Assembly: GCF_025567385.1 (NCBI RefSeq)
Contig: NZ_JAOQJU010000023.1
Coordinates: forward strand, 1 to 50,838
From: Claveliimonas acetigenes
GTDB lineage: Bacteria; Bacillota; Clostridia; Lachnospirales; Lachnospiraceae
DNA: 50,838 bases
Reading direction: 5' to 3'
Positions 23,923 to 30,485 of the stretch are shown one piece after another. Both the position numbers and the translations under genes were made by a program. Position 1 is the stretch's first letter. Every line of letters begins with the position of its first letter. Below the pieces are notes generated by a model that worked only from the letters and a program-made list of their open reading frames with translations, searched no databases and was not told the DNA's origin.

Positions 23923-24077
23923 GTTACTTTTGTCAAAAGTAACGCAAAAGCACTTTCGACAGCCGTACCGTCCATCAAAAGTACCCTTGCGCCCTGCCGG
24001 GGTGCAAGACGTCCGGGGAACGTCTGCTCTGCACCGACCGAAGCGGAGCGAAGACCTTTTCCTCCCTTCGGTCGGTG
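23923..24077. other. Candidate oriT upstream of the MobV relaxase
   Basis: Three nested dyads lie in 155 bp of noncoding DNA: a perfect repeat at 23,923-23,943 (arms GTTACTTTTG and CAAAAGTAAC around one base), arms AGACGT and ACGTCT at 24,007-24,025, and 12-base perfect arms CACCGACCGAAG and CTTCGGTCGGTG at 24,032-24,043 and 24,066-24,077. MobV origins of transfer lie just upstream of mob and consist of such inverted repeats. The nick site is not assigned. Confidence 0.55.
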
Positions 24078-24090
24078 TGGCTGTGCCCGG

Positions 24091-24312
24091 TTATATCCTT
24101 GCCTGGATATATTCCAGATCACCACGGTAAGGTGTCCCCACCAGATACCAGTTCCGGGCAGCATCCATTTCTATCCGGGTCTCTACCCATTTGCCATCCA
24201 TCAAAATCTGCAGACATTCCCCACAGTGCAATCCGGTATCGATCCATAAATCCGATGACAAAATGCCATATCTTCCGTTGCTGCTGTTGTAACCAAGTCT
24301 TCCTTCTCTCAT
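24091..24312 (-). CDS. DUF5348-like small protein
   Basis: A 73-residue protein from ATG 24,310-24,312 (MREGRLGYNSSNGRYGILSS), with GGGAGA upstream. The compact beta-rich sequence (DLWIDTGLHCGECLQILMDG, then KWVETRIEMD and WYLVGTPYRGDLEYIQ) fits DUF5348, common in mobile elements of Clostridia. No function is known. It lies beside the relaxase and candidate oriT. Confidence 0.75.
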   Translation of the reverse strand: MREGRLGYNSSNGRYGILSSDLWIDTGLHCGECLQILMDGKWVETRIEMDAARNWYLVGTPYRGDLEYIQARI

Positions 24313-24490
24313 TTTCACGTTCTCCCTTCATTCATCTTTATCGCAAGGATGCCCTGAAACAGGGCTCCCTTCGCAGCCATTCACCTATCGTTAGTGCAAG
24401 AACATTCCGTCTGCACCTTACAGTCTGTTTCTTGTTTGCTATCTACAGGTGCGTGACACGCTCCTGTCATAGGGTAGTCAACAAGAACTG

Positions 24491-24730
24491 TTACCATCGG
24501 AAACTGTCCGATATGCCTCGTCTATCCAGATATTCCTGCCGAGATTTTTCCCGTTCTTCCTCTGTAGAGGCAGTTTTCGACTGTGTATATACTTGCCGTT
24601 TCGCCATACGATCCACCTTTTCCATAAGCCCTTTGCAGATTTCCTCCGAACAGCTTTGATCTTCCATCAAATGATAGGAAACAAGCTGTCGAAACAAGTT
24701 AAACGGTATCTGTACATTCTTAATTTCCAT
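24491..24730 (-). CDS. Small mobilisable-element protein
   Basis: A 79-residue protein, MEIKNVQIPFNLFRQLVSYH at the start, with helical charged repeats after it (ICKGLMEKVDRMAKRQVYTQ) and ending GISDSFRW. GAAAGGAGAC lies upstream of ATG 24,728-24,730. Similar small proteins (sometimes labelled complexin-like by annotation pipelines) travel with RepA-type ATPases in mobilisable elements; the label carries no functional meaning. The 180 bp to the next gene holds nothing I recognise. Confidence 0.72.
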   Translation of the reverse strand: MEIKNVQIPFNLFRQLVSYHLMEDQSCSEEICKGLMEKVDRMAKRQVYTQSKTASTEEEREKSRQEYLDRRGISDSFRW

Positions 24731-24795
24731 ATAGTCTCCTTTCAAGGTGGCAAGATGCCCTGTTCTTAAGAAATGGTCATCTTGCCATCTTCCTT

Positions 24796-25863
24796 TTATT
24801 CTGGCAACATCCAGAACCATTGATTTCCACGTTTAACAGAATCAATCTCCAGTTCCAGTTTTGCATTTCGCAGTGTTTTCTTCTTAATCCCACGCCTTTC
24901 AGCTTCTTCTTCAATCTTTTTCTGAGCCATACCACCGTTAGCCAATATCTCCAGCAAGAACTCTTTCGCTTTCCGGCTTTTTTGCCCTCTGCTGTCACCA
25001 CTGAGCAGGTCATCTGCGCTGATGTCATATTCCCCAATCCATTCAAAACCCGTCTCCTTATCCAGACGGAATGCTATGGACTTCCCTTCTGGTGCAAGGG
25101 AACTTTTCACGTGGCATACCACACGGATTTCCGGTTCATCCTTAATTCTCCCAACAATCAGCACACTTCTGGCTGCCGCCTGAAAATCTATAGAACCTAA
25201 GCCACGATAGGAAGACTTTCCGTTGCTGTTTTTATTCATATGCCCGATCAGAATGATTGCACAGCGATATTCCTCTGCAAGTACCGCTACACGTTTCATC
25301 AACGGACGTATTTCATTTGCCCGGTGCATATCCACCTCTGCACCAAGAAAGCCTTGTATCGGGTCTAAAACCACCAGACGGGCTTTTGTCTGCATAATAG
25401 CTTCCTCCAGCCGGATATCCAGCATAGCAAGTGGCTGCTCCTGGTCATCAATGACCAGCACTCTGGAACAGTCAGCACCAGCCGCCAGAAGCCTCGGCTT
25501 AATCGTATCGCCCAGTCCATCCTCTGCAGTCTGATAAATGACATTCACAGGCTCAATAGAACTTTCCGATAATTTCACATCAGAATCAGCCGCTATTTCT
25601 GCTCCGCTCTTTTCCTCGGTTGCCTGTTCCTGCTCCGGCAGAATCTTTTCTCCTCTGGTCAATTTTGCAATGATCTGAAGCACCATAGTGGTCTTGCCTT
25701 CACCGGGATCTCCCTGAATAATCGTTACTTTTCCAAAAGGGATAAACGGGTAAAACAGCCATTCAATCTGCTCTACTTCCACCGTTTCCATGTTAATCAG
25801 TTTCAGATCCGGCTCCATTCTTTTTATTTCTGTTTTCTTTATCTCTACTTTGTTCGTTTCCAT
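24796..25863 (-). CDS. RepA-like AAA ATPase / replicative helicase
   Basis: A 355-residue RecA-fold ATPase of the AAA_25/RepA type. Walker A is GDPGEGKTT (residues 51-59), Walker B is ARLVVLDPIQGF (about 175-186), and the downstream motif IILIGHMNKNSNGKSSYRGL matches hexameric replicative helicases related to RSF1010 RepA. The C-terminal ~70 residues form a winged-helix-like tail (FLLEILANGGMAQKKIEEEA, RRGIKKKTLRNAKLELEI). It probably unwinds DNA during replication of the excised element. AAGGAGG precedes the ATG. Confidence 0.88.
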   Translation of the reverse strand: METNKVEIKKTEIKRMEPDLKLINMETVEVEQIEWLFYPFIPFGKVTIIQGDPGEGKTTMVLQIIAKLTRGEKILPEQEQATEEKSGAEIAADSDVKLSESSIEPVNVIYQTAEDGLGDTIKPRLLAAGADCSRVLVIDDQEQPLAMLDIRLEEAIMQTKARLVVLDPIQGFLGAEVDMHRANEIRPLMKRVAVLAEEYRCAIILIGHMNKNSNGKSSYRGLGSIDFQAAARSVLIVGRIKDEPEIRVVCHVKSSLAPEGKSIAFRLDKETGFEWIGEYDISADDLLSGDSRGQKSRKAKEFLLEILANGGMAQKKIEEEAERRGIKKKTLRNAKLELEIDSVKRGNQWFWMLPE

Positions 25864-25987
25864 CGTTCCTCCTTATTTTCCCGTTGAAAGGAAGCGGAGA
25901 TTTTGATAGAATACCCATAGAAAGTTTTTGGTGAGTATTCTACCAAATCCCTGCCTTTAGGTGTTTGCCGACACTTAAAGGCTTTTT

Positions 25988-26308
25988 CTATTCTTCCTTC
26001 ATGCCATCCATCGTGATTGTGATCAGCCGGATCACTTCCAGTAAATCCTCCGGCACATCATCACCCTTTTTCAAACGTTTCAGCTCATTCAGAACCTTTG
26101 CAAGTTCATTCTTCAACGCTTTATACACTCTCGGATTCCCTGTCACTACAACCTCTTTTTCCTGCAATCTTCGGATAATATAATCCTGTTTGGTCAGACC
26201 GGATAATCTGACTGCCGTTTCCAGAAGTTCATCTTCTTCCGGTGATACCCGAAACGCTACCGTTTTATTTCTCCATCTCCCCTGTTTATCCAGACATTTA
26301 GCTGACAT
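25988..26308 (-). CDS. Ribbon-helix-helix mobilisation protein (MobC-like)
   Basis: A 106-residue protein from ATG 26,306-26,308 (MSAKCLDKQGRWRNKTVAFR), with a purine-rich GGAAGGGGGA upstream. The pattern VAFRVSPEEDELLETAVRLS then GLTKQDYIIRRLQE is the ribbon-helix-helix fold of accessory mobilisation proteins that load the relaxase on oriT. The rest is a helical tail (NELAKVLNELKRLKKG). It overlaps the end of the integrase remnant. Confidence 0.8.
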   Translation of the reverse strand: MSAKCLDKQGRWRNKTVAFRVSPEEDELLETAVRLSGLTKQDYIIRRLQEKEVVVTGNPRVYKALKNELAKVLNELKRLKKGDDVPEDLLEVIRLITITMDGMKEE

Positions 26309-26504
26309 ACACAAGTCCCCCTTCCCTATCATTTGATTCTTCATTCATATTTTCTGCATCCAACTGATCTGCCATATCCTGCTGTACGGACGGGAACAGA
26401 TGTGCATACCGGTAAGTAATTTTTTCCGCTGAATGGCCAACCCTTTTCCCGATTGCCAGTGCCGTGTAACCCATGTTAATCAGTAAAGAGACATGGCTGT
26501 GCCG
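26298..26504 (-). pseudogene. C-terminal remnant of a tyrosine recombinase
   Basis: On the minus strand the frame reads RHSHVSLLINMGYTALAIGK, then RVGHSAEKITYRYAHLFPSV and QQDMADQLDAENMNEES, ending at TAA (26,298-26,300). This is the end of a tyrosine integrase: RHSH holds the R-x-x-H-type arginine/histidine, GH is the second histidine and the Y in ITYRYAHL the nucleophile. The frame is lost exactly before RHSH at 26,504, where different sequence begins. The remaining N-terminal three quarters are gone or displaced to the far side of the inserted element. Confidence 0.85.
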
Positions 26505-26758
26505 TTACGGTATAATAACGACAAACGGAAAAAGCCTTTATTTTCAAGGGGTTTGAGCGTTTGCCGTCATTTATTCAATTCCTTTTCCAAGTTGAAATGT
26601 GACGAGAAAATCATCGAAAAAAGGAGGTTGTTTCATTAACGACAAAATTTAATAGTGCCAGCGGTCCGGTATTGCCGGATCGCTGATTGCCGTGGGCGTT
26701 TCACTTTTACAGGTGGGCGCCCTTTTTCATACCCATTTTCAGGAGAAAGGAGATTCAC
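26505..26758 (+). other. Left end region of the conjugative element
   Basis: The 250 bp between the cut integrase and the first plus-strand gene. AATAACGACAAACG (26,514-26,527) and CGTTTGCCGTCATT (26,558-26,571) are inverted arms with 12 of 14 pairs matched, the kind of repeat expected at a recombinase core site. AACGACAAA recurs at 26,639. Further on, AGCGGTCCGG and CCGGATCGCT form a hairpin (26,660-26,684), and GGGCG/CGCCC followed by TTTTT near 26,695-26,735 could attenuate transcription into the operon. Confidence 0.55.
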
Positions 26759-27280
26759 ATGGAATTAAACGAAATGGAAAAACGGCTGCTGTTTCAGGTT
26801 GAAGGTGACTATCAATCCAAAATTCTGAATGAGCTTTACATGACCGCCCGGTACACAAAGAATCTCGAACAGCGGAAGGCAGCGGAAAATCTGATGGAAA
26901 AGTTACGCGTCCTGACGGATGCCGAGTGCATGGACATCGTGCGGGATATTCAGAAGAATTACCGTCTGCCCTACCCGCCCCGGACGATCGGGGAAAAGAT
27001 TGCCGAGGCCAGACAGCAATCCGGCGCAGAGAAATTGAAGGGGCATGACATCATGGCGCTGGAACGCTTTGACCCGGAGGTAAGGCACATGATTGTCTTT
27101 GATGTGCTGTCTTATGATTCCCCTGTGGGTGACAGGGGCGATAAGATGCGCCTGTTCCTGACGGATGCCGGCTATCAGAAATTCTTAGACAGCCAGGAAC
27201 GGGGCGAAGTCAAACTGAAAAACCATGCGAAGGTTTCAGGCGGGCACCTCCACTATGACCGCAGGGACCGCGCCTTGTAA
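26759..27280 (+). CDS. Conserved conjugative-element protein, function unknown
   Basis: A 173-residue protein from ATG 26,759 (MELNEMEKRLLFQVEGDYQS), preferred over an upstream extension because AGGAGAAAGGAG lies before it. The N-terminal half is helical (NELYMTARYTKNLEQRKAAE, LMEKLRVLTDAECMDIVRDI). The C-terminal half is charged, with DIMALERFDPEVRHMIVFDV and DKMRLFLTDAGYQKFL. I do not recognise a domain. It is the first gene of the conjugative element, with 30 bp to the replication gene. Confidence 0.72.
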   Translation: MELNEMEKRLLFQVEGDYQSKILNELYMTARYTKNLEQRKAAENLMEKLRVLTDAECMDIVRDIQKNYRLPYPPRTIGEKIAEARQQSGAEKLKGHDIMALERFDPEVRHMIVFDVLSYDSPVGDRGDKMRLFLTDAGYQKFLDSQERGEVKLKNHAKVSGGHLHYDRRDRAL

Positions 27281-27310
27281 CGGAAATAACCGGAGAAAGG
27301 AGGCTGTGAA

Positions 27311-28183
27311 ATGGCTGTATTCCGGGTAGAAAAAACGAAGGACTTCACGATCATGTGCAACCACCATCTGCGCAATACGGAACTGTCCTTAAAGGCAAAG
27401 GGGCTTCTCTCCCTCATGCTGTCGCTGCCGGAAGATTGGGATTATACCACAAAGGGACTCGCCCATATCTGTAAGGACGGTGTGGATTCGATCACTACCG
27501 CCCTGAAGGAGCTGGAGCGGCACGGGTATCTCACCAGGCAGCGCCTCCGCTATGAGAACGGGCAGCTCGGAGATATTGAATATACCATCCATGAAAAGCC
27601 TGTAAACGCTGAAAAACAGACGTTTCCACCTAAACGGGAAAATCCAAGACAGGTAAATCCAGGACAGGCAAAACCTGAACAGGTGGAACCAGGACAGGAA
27701 AATCCCGCACAATTAAATACTAATCCACAAAGAACTAAAAAATCAAAAACGGATATATCAAGAACCCATCAATCAATCTATCCAGCAGAGCCGGAGGCGG
27801 CAGGCCGCCCGGATGGGATGGATCGGATTGGATTGATAGACGCATACAGCAAAATCATCAAAGAAAATATTGAGTATGACTGTATGGTCTCCCGGTATGG
27901 GAAAGAACGCTTAGACGAGACCGTGGAGCTTATGCTTGAAGTGGTTTTATCCAAACGCCCCTTTATCCGTATCGCCGGGGATGATTTTCCCAGGGAGGTG
28001 GTAAAGGGCCGTTTCCTGAAGATCAATTCCGACCACCTGGAGTATGTCTTTGACTGTATTGACAAGAACACTACAAAAGTCGGGAATATCAAGGCATACC
28101 TGCTGGCGGCGCTGTATAATGCCCCGGCAACAATGGACAGTTATTACCGTGCCGAGGTCAACCATGACCTGTACGGCTGTTAG
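27311..28183 (+). CDS. Replication initiator-like protein (HTH plus DUF6017)
   Basis: A 290-residue protein. The first ~95 residues are a winged helix of the RepA/phage initiator N-terminal type (FTIMCNHHLRNTELSLKAKG, LLSLMLSLPEDWDYTTKGLA, DSITTALKELERHGYLTRQR). A proline/glutamine-rich linker follows with a short repeat (NPRQVNPGQAKPEQVEPGQE). The C-terminal ~110 residues match the DUF6017 region (YSKIIKENIEYDCMVSRYGK, VKGRFLKINSDHLEYVFDCI, VGNIKAYLLAALYNAPATMD). Such proteins sit at the left end of Tn1549-like elements and probably start replication of the excised circle. GGAGAAAGGAGG precedes the ATG. Confidence 0.87.
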   Translation: MAVFRVEKTKDFTIMCNHHLRNTELSLKAKGLLSLMLSLPEDWDYTTKGLAHICKDGVDSITTALKELERHGYLTRQRLRYENGQLGDIEYTIHEKPVNAEKQTFPPKRENPRQVNPGQAKPEQVEPGQENPAQLNTNPQRTKKSKTDISRTHQSIYPAEPEAAGRPDGMDRIGLIDAYSKIIKENIEYDCMVSRYGKERLDETVELMLEVVLSKRPFIRIAGDDFPREVVKGRFLKINSDHLEYVFDCIDKNTTKVGNIKAYLLAALYNAPATMDSYYRAEVNHDLYGC

Positions 28184-28229
28184 GCGCCTCTGGGCGTCTT
28201 TTTTCATCACGGAAAGGAGGCGGGGCACG

Positions 28230-28268
28230 ATGAAAAGAAATACTGTGCCGGCACGATGCCCGGCGTAA
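28230..28268 (+). promoter_or_regulatory. 12-codon leader frame overlapping the TOPRIM gene start
   Basis: ATG 28,230 has the strong site GGAAAGGAGG and encodes MKRNTVPARCPA, stopping at TAA 28,266-28,268, ten bases inside the next gene, whose own ATG (28,256) lacks a clear ribosome site. The simplest reading is that ribosomes ending the leader re-initiate on the larger gene. Confidence 0.5.
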
Positions 28269-29239
28269 CCAAAGAACAGATTCAGGCGGCGCGGGAGGCG
28301 GACCTGTTCGCATACCTGCAGTTCCATGAGCCTGGGGTACTGAAACGGGACGGGCCCAATTACCGGCACAAGGAACATGACAGCCTGATCTATGTGACCG
28401 GGAAAAGGTACTGGTACTGGAACAGCCGGGGCCGGAGTATCAACGCCCTGGATTATCTGATCCAGATTCGGGGCTATGGGCTGGTGGATGCGGTCCATAC
28501 GCTGGTAGGCGGAGAAATCCAGCAGGCACCGGCCTATCGGAGTGCAACAGAAAAAGCCCATGTGCAGAAAGAACCGGAGAAGAAACCTTTTTCTCTCCCC
28601 TGGGCCAGACGGTGTGCTACCTCTGCTGTTTCCTATTTACAGCGGCGCGGGATCAGCTCTGATGTGATTGGCCGGTGTTTCCGGAAAGGGCTGTTCTATG
28701 AGGCACGGTATCATGGCGAGCCGGTCTGTGTGTTTGTGGGAAAGGATGAAGCCGGCAAAGCGAAGTTTGCCTGTATGCGGAGCATTACCGGCAATCTCAG
28801 AAAAGATGTTTACGGCAGCGACAAGGAATACAGCTTCTGCTATCCACCGAGGAATCCGGGCAGCCGCCATGTGGCGGTCTTTGAGGCACCCATTGATGCC
28901 CTCTCCCATGCCACGCTGCAGGAATTGGAAGGCTGGAAATGGGACGGCTACCGGCTGTCTTTAGGCGGCACTTCCCATGTGGCGCTGACTGCATTTTTGA
29001 AACGCCACCCGGAAATCCGGCGCGTCAGCCTCTACATGGACAATGACCTTGGAGGCCTTAAAAATGCCAGGAGGATCAAGGCAATGCTCCATGAAGATCA
29101 GCGGTTCAAACATATCCGGGTGGGGATCAACCCGCCCCGTATAGGAAAGGACTACAACGAAATGCTGCTCCATGTTACGAAGAAAATGAAAGACCATCAA
29201 CAACAATGCCGCCAGAAACAGGCAGCTATTTCAATTTGA
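28256..29239 (+). CDS. TOPRIM-domain protein (DUF3991/Toprim_2)
   Basis: A 327-residue protein of the conjugative-element primase-like family. The N-terminal part has a CHC2-like fold without all cysteines (HEPGVLKRDGPNYRHKEHDS, GKRYWYWNSRGRSINALDYL). A DUF3991 region follows around residues 115-200 (ATSAVSYLQRRGISSDVIGR), then a TOPRIM domain: the glutamate in VAVFEAPIDALSHATL and the D-x-D in VSLYMDNDLGGLKNARRIKA. It may prime DNA synthesis during transfer. Translation is probably coupled to a 12-codon leader. Confidence 0.85.
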   Translation: MPGVTKEQIQAAREADLFAYLQFHEPGVLKRDGPNYRHKEHDSLIYVTGKRYWYWNSRGRSINALDYLIQIRGYGLVDAVHTLVGGEIQQAPAYRSATEKAHVQKEPEKKPFSLPWARRCATSAVSYLQRRGISSDVIGRCFRKGLFYEARYHGEPVCVFVGKDEAGKAKFACMRSITGNLRKDVYGSDKEYSFCYPPRNPGSRHVAVFEAPIDALSHATLQELEGWKWDGYRLSLGGTSHVALTAFLKRHPEIRRVSLYMDNDLGGLKNARRIKAMLHEDQRFKHIRVGINPPRIGKDYNEMLLHVTKKMKDHQQQCRQKQAAISI

Positions 29240-29255
29240 CAGGAGGATTTTAGAA

Positions 29256-29540
29256 ATGATGAACACAGAGAACACCGCTTTACAGATGATTGCCGAAGCT
29301 GCCCGGTGTCCGGACTATGGCCCCGACATGGTTAAGGCGCTGATGAAAAAGCTGGATATGAACGAGAAAGGCTTTGCACTTCTGATGAACGTCGCCCCTT
29401 CCACGGTCCGGCTCTGGACCAGCGGTGCAGCGCAGCCATGCGGAACAGCAAAGCGGCTCATGCAGATTTACGAGACCGGGCCGGAGATCGTCGGCAAGAT
29501 TGCCGGAGGGCAGCCGCCGGCAGATGGGAGGAATCTATAA
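29256..29540 (+). CDS. Helix-turn-helix regulator
   Basis: A 94-residue XRE-like protein. The helix-turn-helix lies at about residues 32-60 (LDMNEKGFALLMNVAPSTVR, LWTSGAAQPCGTAKRLMQIY), as in small regulators that choose DNA through a lambda-repressor fold. AGGAGG precedes the tandem ATG. It lies between the TOPRIM gene and a large accessory gene whose start touches its stop, so one operon is likely. It probably regulates element genes. Confidence 0.8.
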   Translation: MMNTENTALQMIAEAARCPDYGPDMVKALMKKLDMNEKGFALLMNVAPSTVRLWTSGAAQPCGTAKRLMQIYETGPEIVGKIAGGQPPADGRNL

Positions 29541-30455
29541 ATGGCACCGGTCACTATGAAAGATGATGCGCTTCCGCAGATTCACTTAGTCCGTGATACA
29601 GATTTAGGCGTATTTGCCTATGAACTCCATATCCTGGCCGGGGATTTCCTGCGGGAAAGTGAATTCAACCTGCGCTCACTGGCAACCAACACCGGGCCGG
29701 ATTCTATCGCTATCATGGGAAAAAACCACATATGGATTGCTGATGCCCTGTCTGCCTACTATCCCACAGGAGAGCTTTACCGGATGGCCGCCATGACGGA
29801 ATACCCCGGCGCCAGGGCTTTCCTGTTCCACACAGAGCGTAAGGAGGACGGACGGCTGTACGGGGATGTCCTGATGACGGACCTTGACACGCTGCGGCAG
29901 GACATAGAACGGAATACCCTCTACCCTTACGGAGTCAACATGGAATACCGGGACGGCACGAAGGCGGAGGCAGGCATTGAAAAATGGGAGGCAATGGAAC
30001 TATGCGAAAAGGACGCCCTGAAAACCTGGCGCTACCTCTATGCGCCGGAGCAGGTGACGGAATGGCAGCACCACTATTCCAACCTGTTCAGCCAGTGGAA
30101 GGCACAGGCATTTTCCTATATGCCCCAGGATTTGGAGGAACGTCTGAATGTGGAGTATATGGAGGAGGCGCAGAATCCGGACACAGATATGTACCGCATA
30201 CCCCTGGGAACGGCGAAGCAGTTGCTTCTTGACGGGGCTTCGGTCTACCGCCTCCTTCCCGGAGGGGCGGAAAAGATTGCGCCTATTGCGGCTGTCCGGG
30301 CGGGCCTCTGGTATGAGCATTATCGGGAGTTTGCCGTTACCCCGGAGGACCTGGGCGCGCTTGACCGGCTGGTCCGCAGGGAGACAGACCGGCTCATGAG
30401 AATACGCCCGCAGCTTGATAAATCACAGGAACGCCGCCCTTCCCCGGAGCGGTGA
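29541..30455 (+). CDS. Conserved conjugative-element protein, function unknown
   Basis: A 304-residue soluble, acidic protein starting directly after the stop of the HTH gene (TAAATGGC). I recognise no catalytic motif. Visible parts are LVRDTDLGVFAYELHILAGD, IAIMGKNHIWIADALSAYYP, RAFLFHTERKEDGRLYGDVL, a tryptophan-rich helical middle (WQHHYSNLFSQWKAQAFSYM) and a C-terminal regulatory-looking end (YEHYREFAVTPEDLGALDRL). The middle shows a short hydrophobic repeat (YRIPLGTAKQLLLDGASVYR). It belongs to the accessory block of Tn1549-like elements. Confidence 0.72.
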   Translation: MAPVTMKDDALPQIHLVRDTDLGVFAYELHILAGDFLRESEFNLRSLATNTGPDSIAIMGKNHIWIADALSAYYPTGELYRMAAMTEYPGARAFLFHTERKEDGRLYGDVLMTDLDTLRQDIERNTLYPYGVNMEYRDGTKAEAGIEKWEAMELCEKDALKTWRYLYAPEQVTEWQHHYSNLFSQWKAQAFSYMPQDLEERLNVEYMEEAQNPDTDMYRIPLGTAKQLLLDGASVYRLLPGGAEKIAPIAAVRAGLWYEHYREFAVTPEDLGALDRLVRRETDRLMRIRPQLDKSQERRPSPER

Positions 30456-30485
30456 TTTTTTATGACAGACTGGAGGTGATATTGA

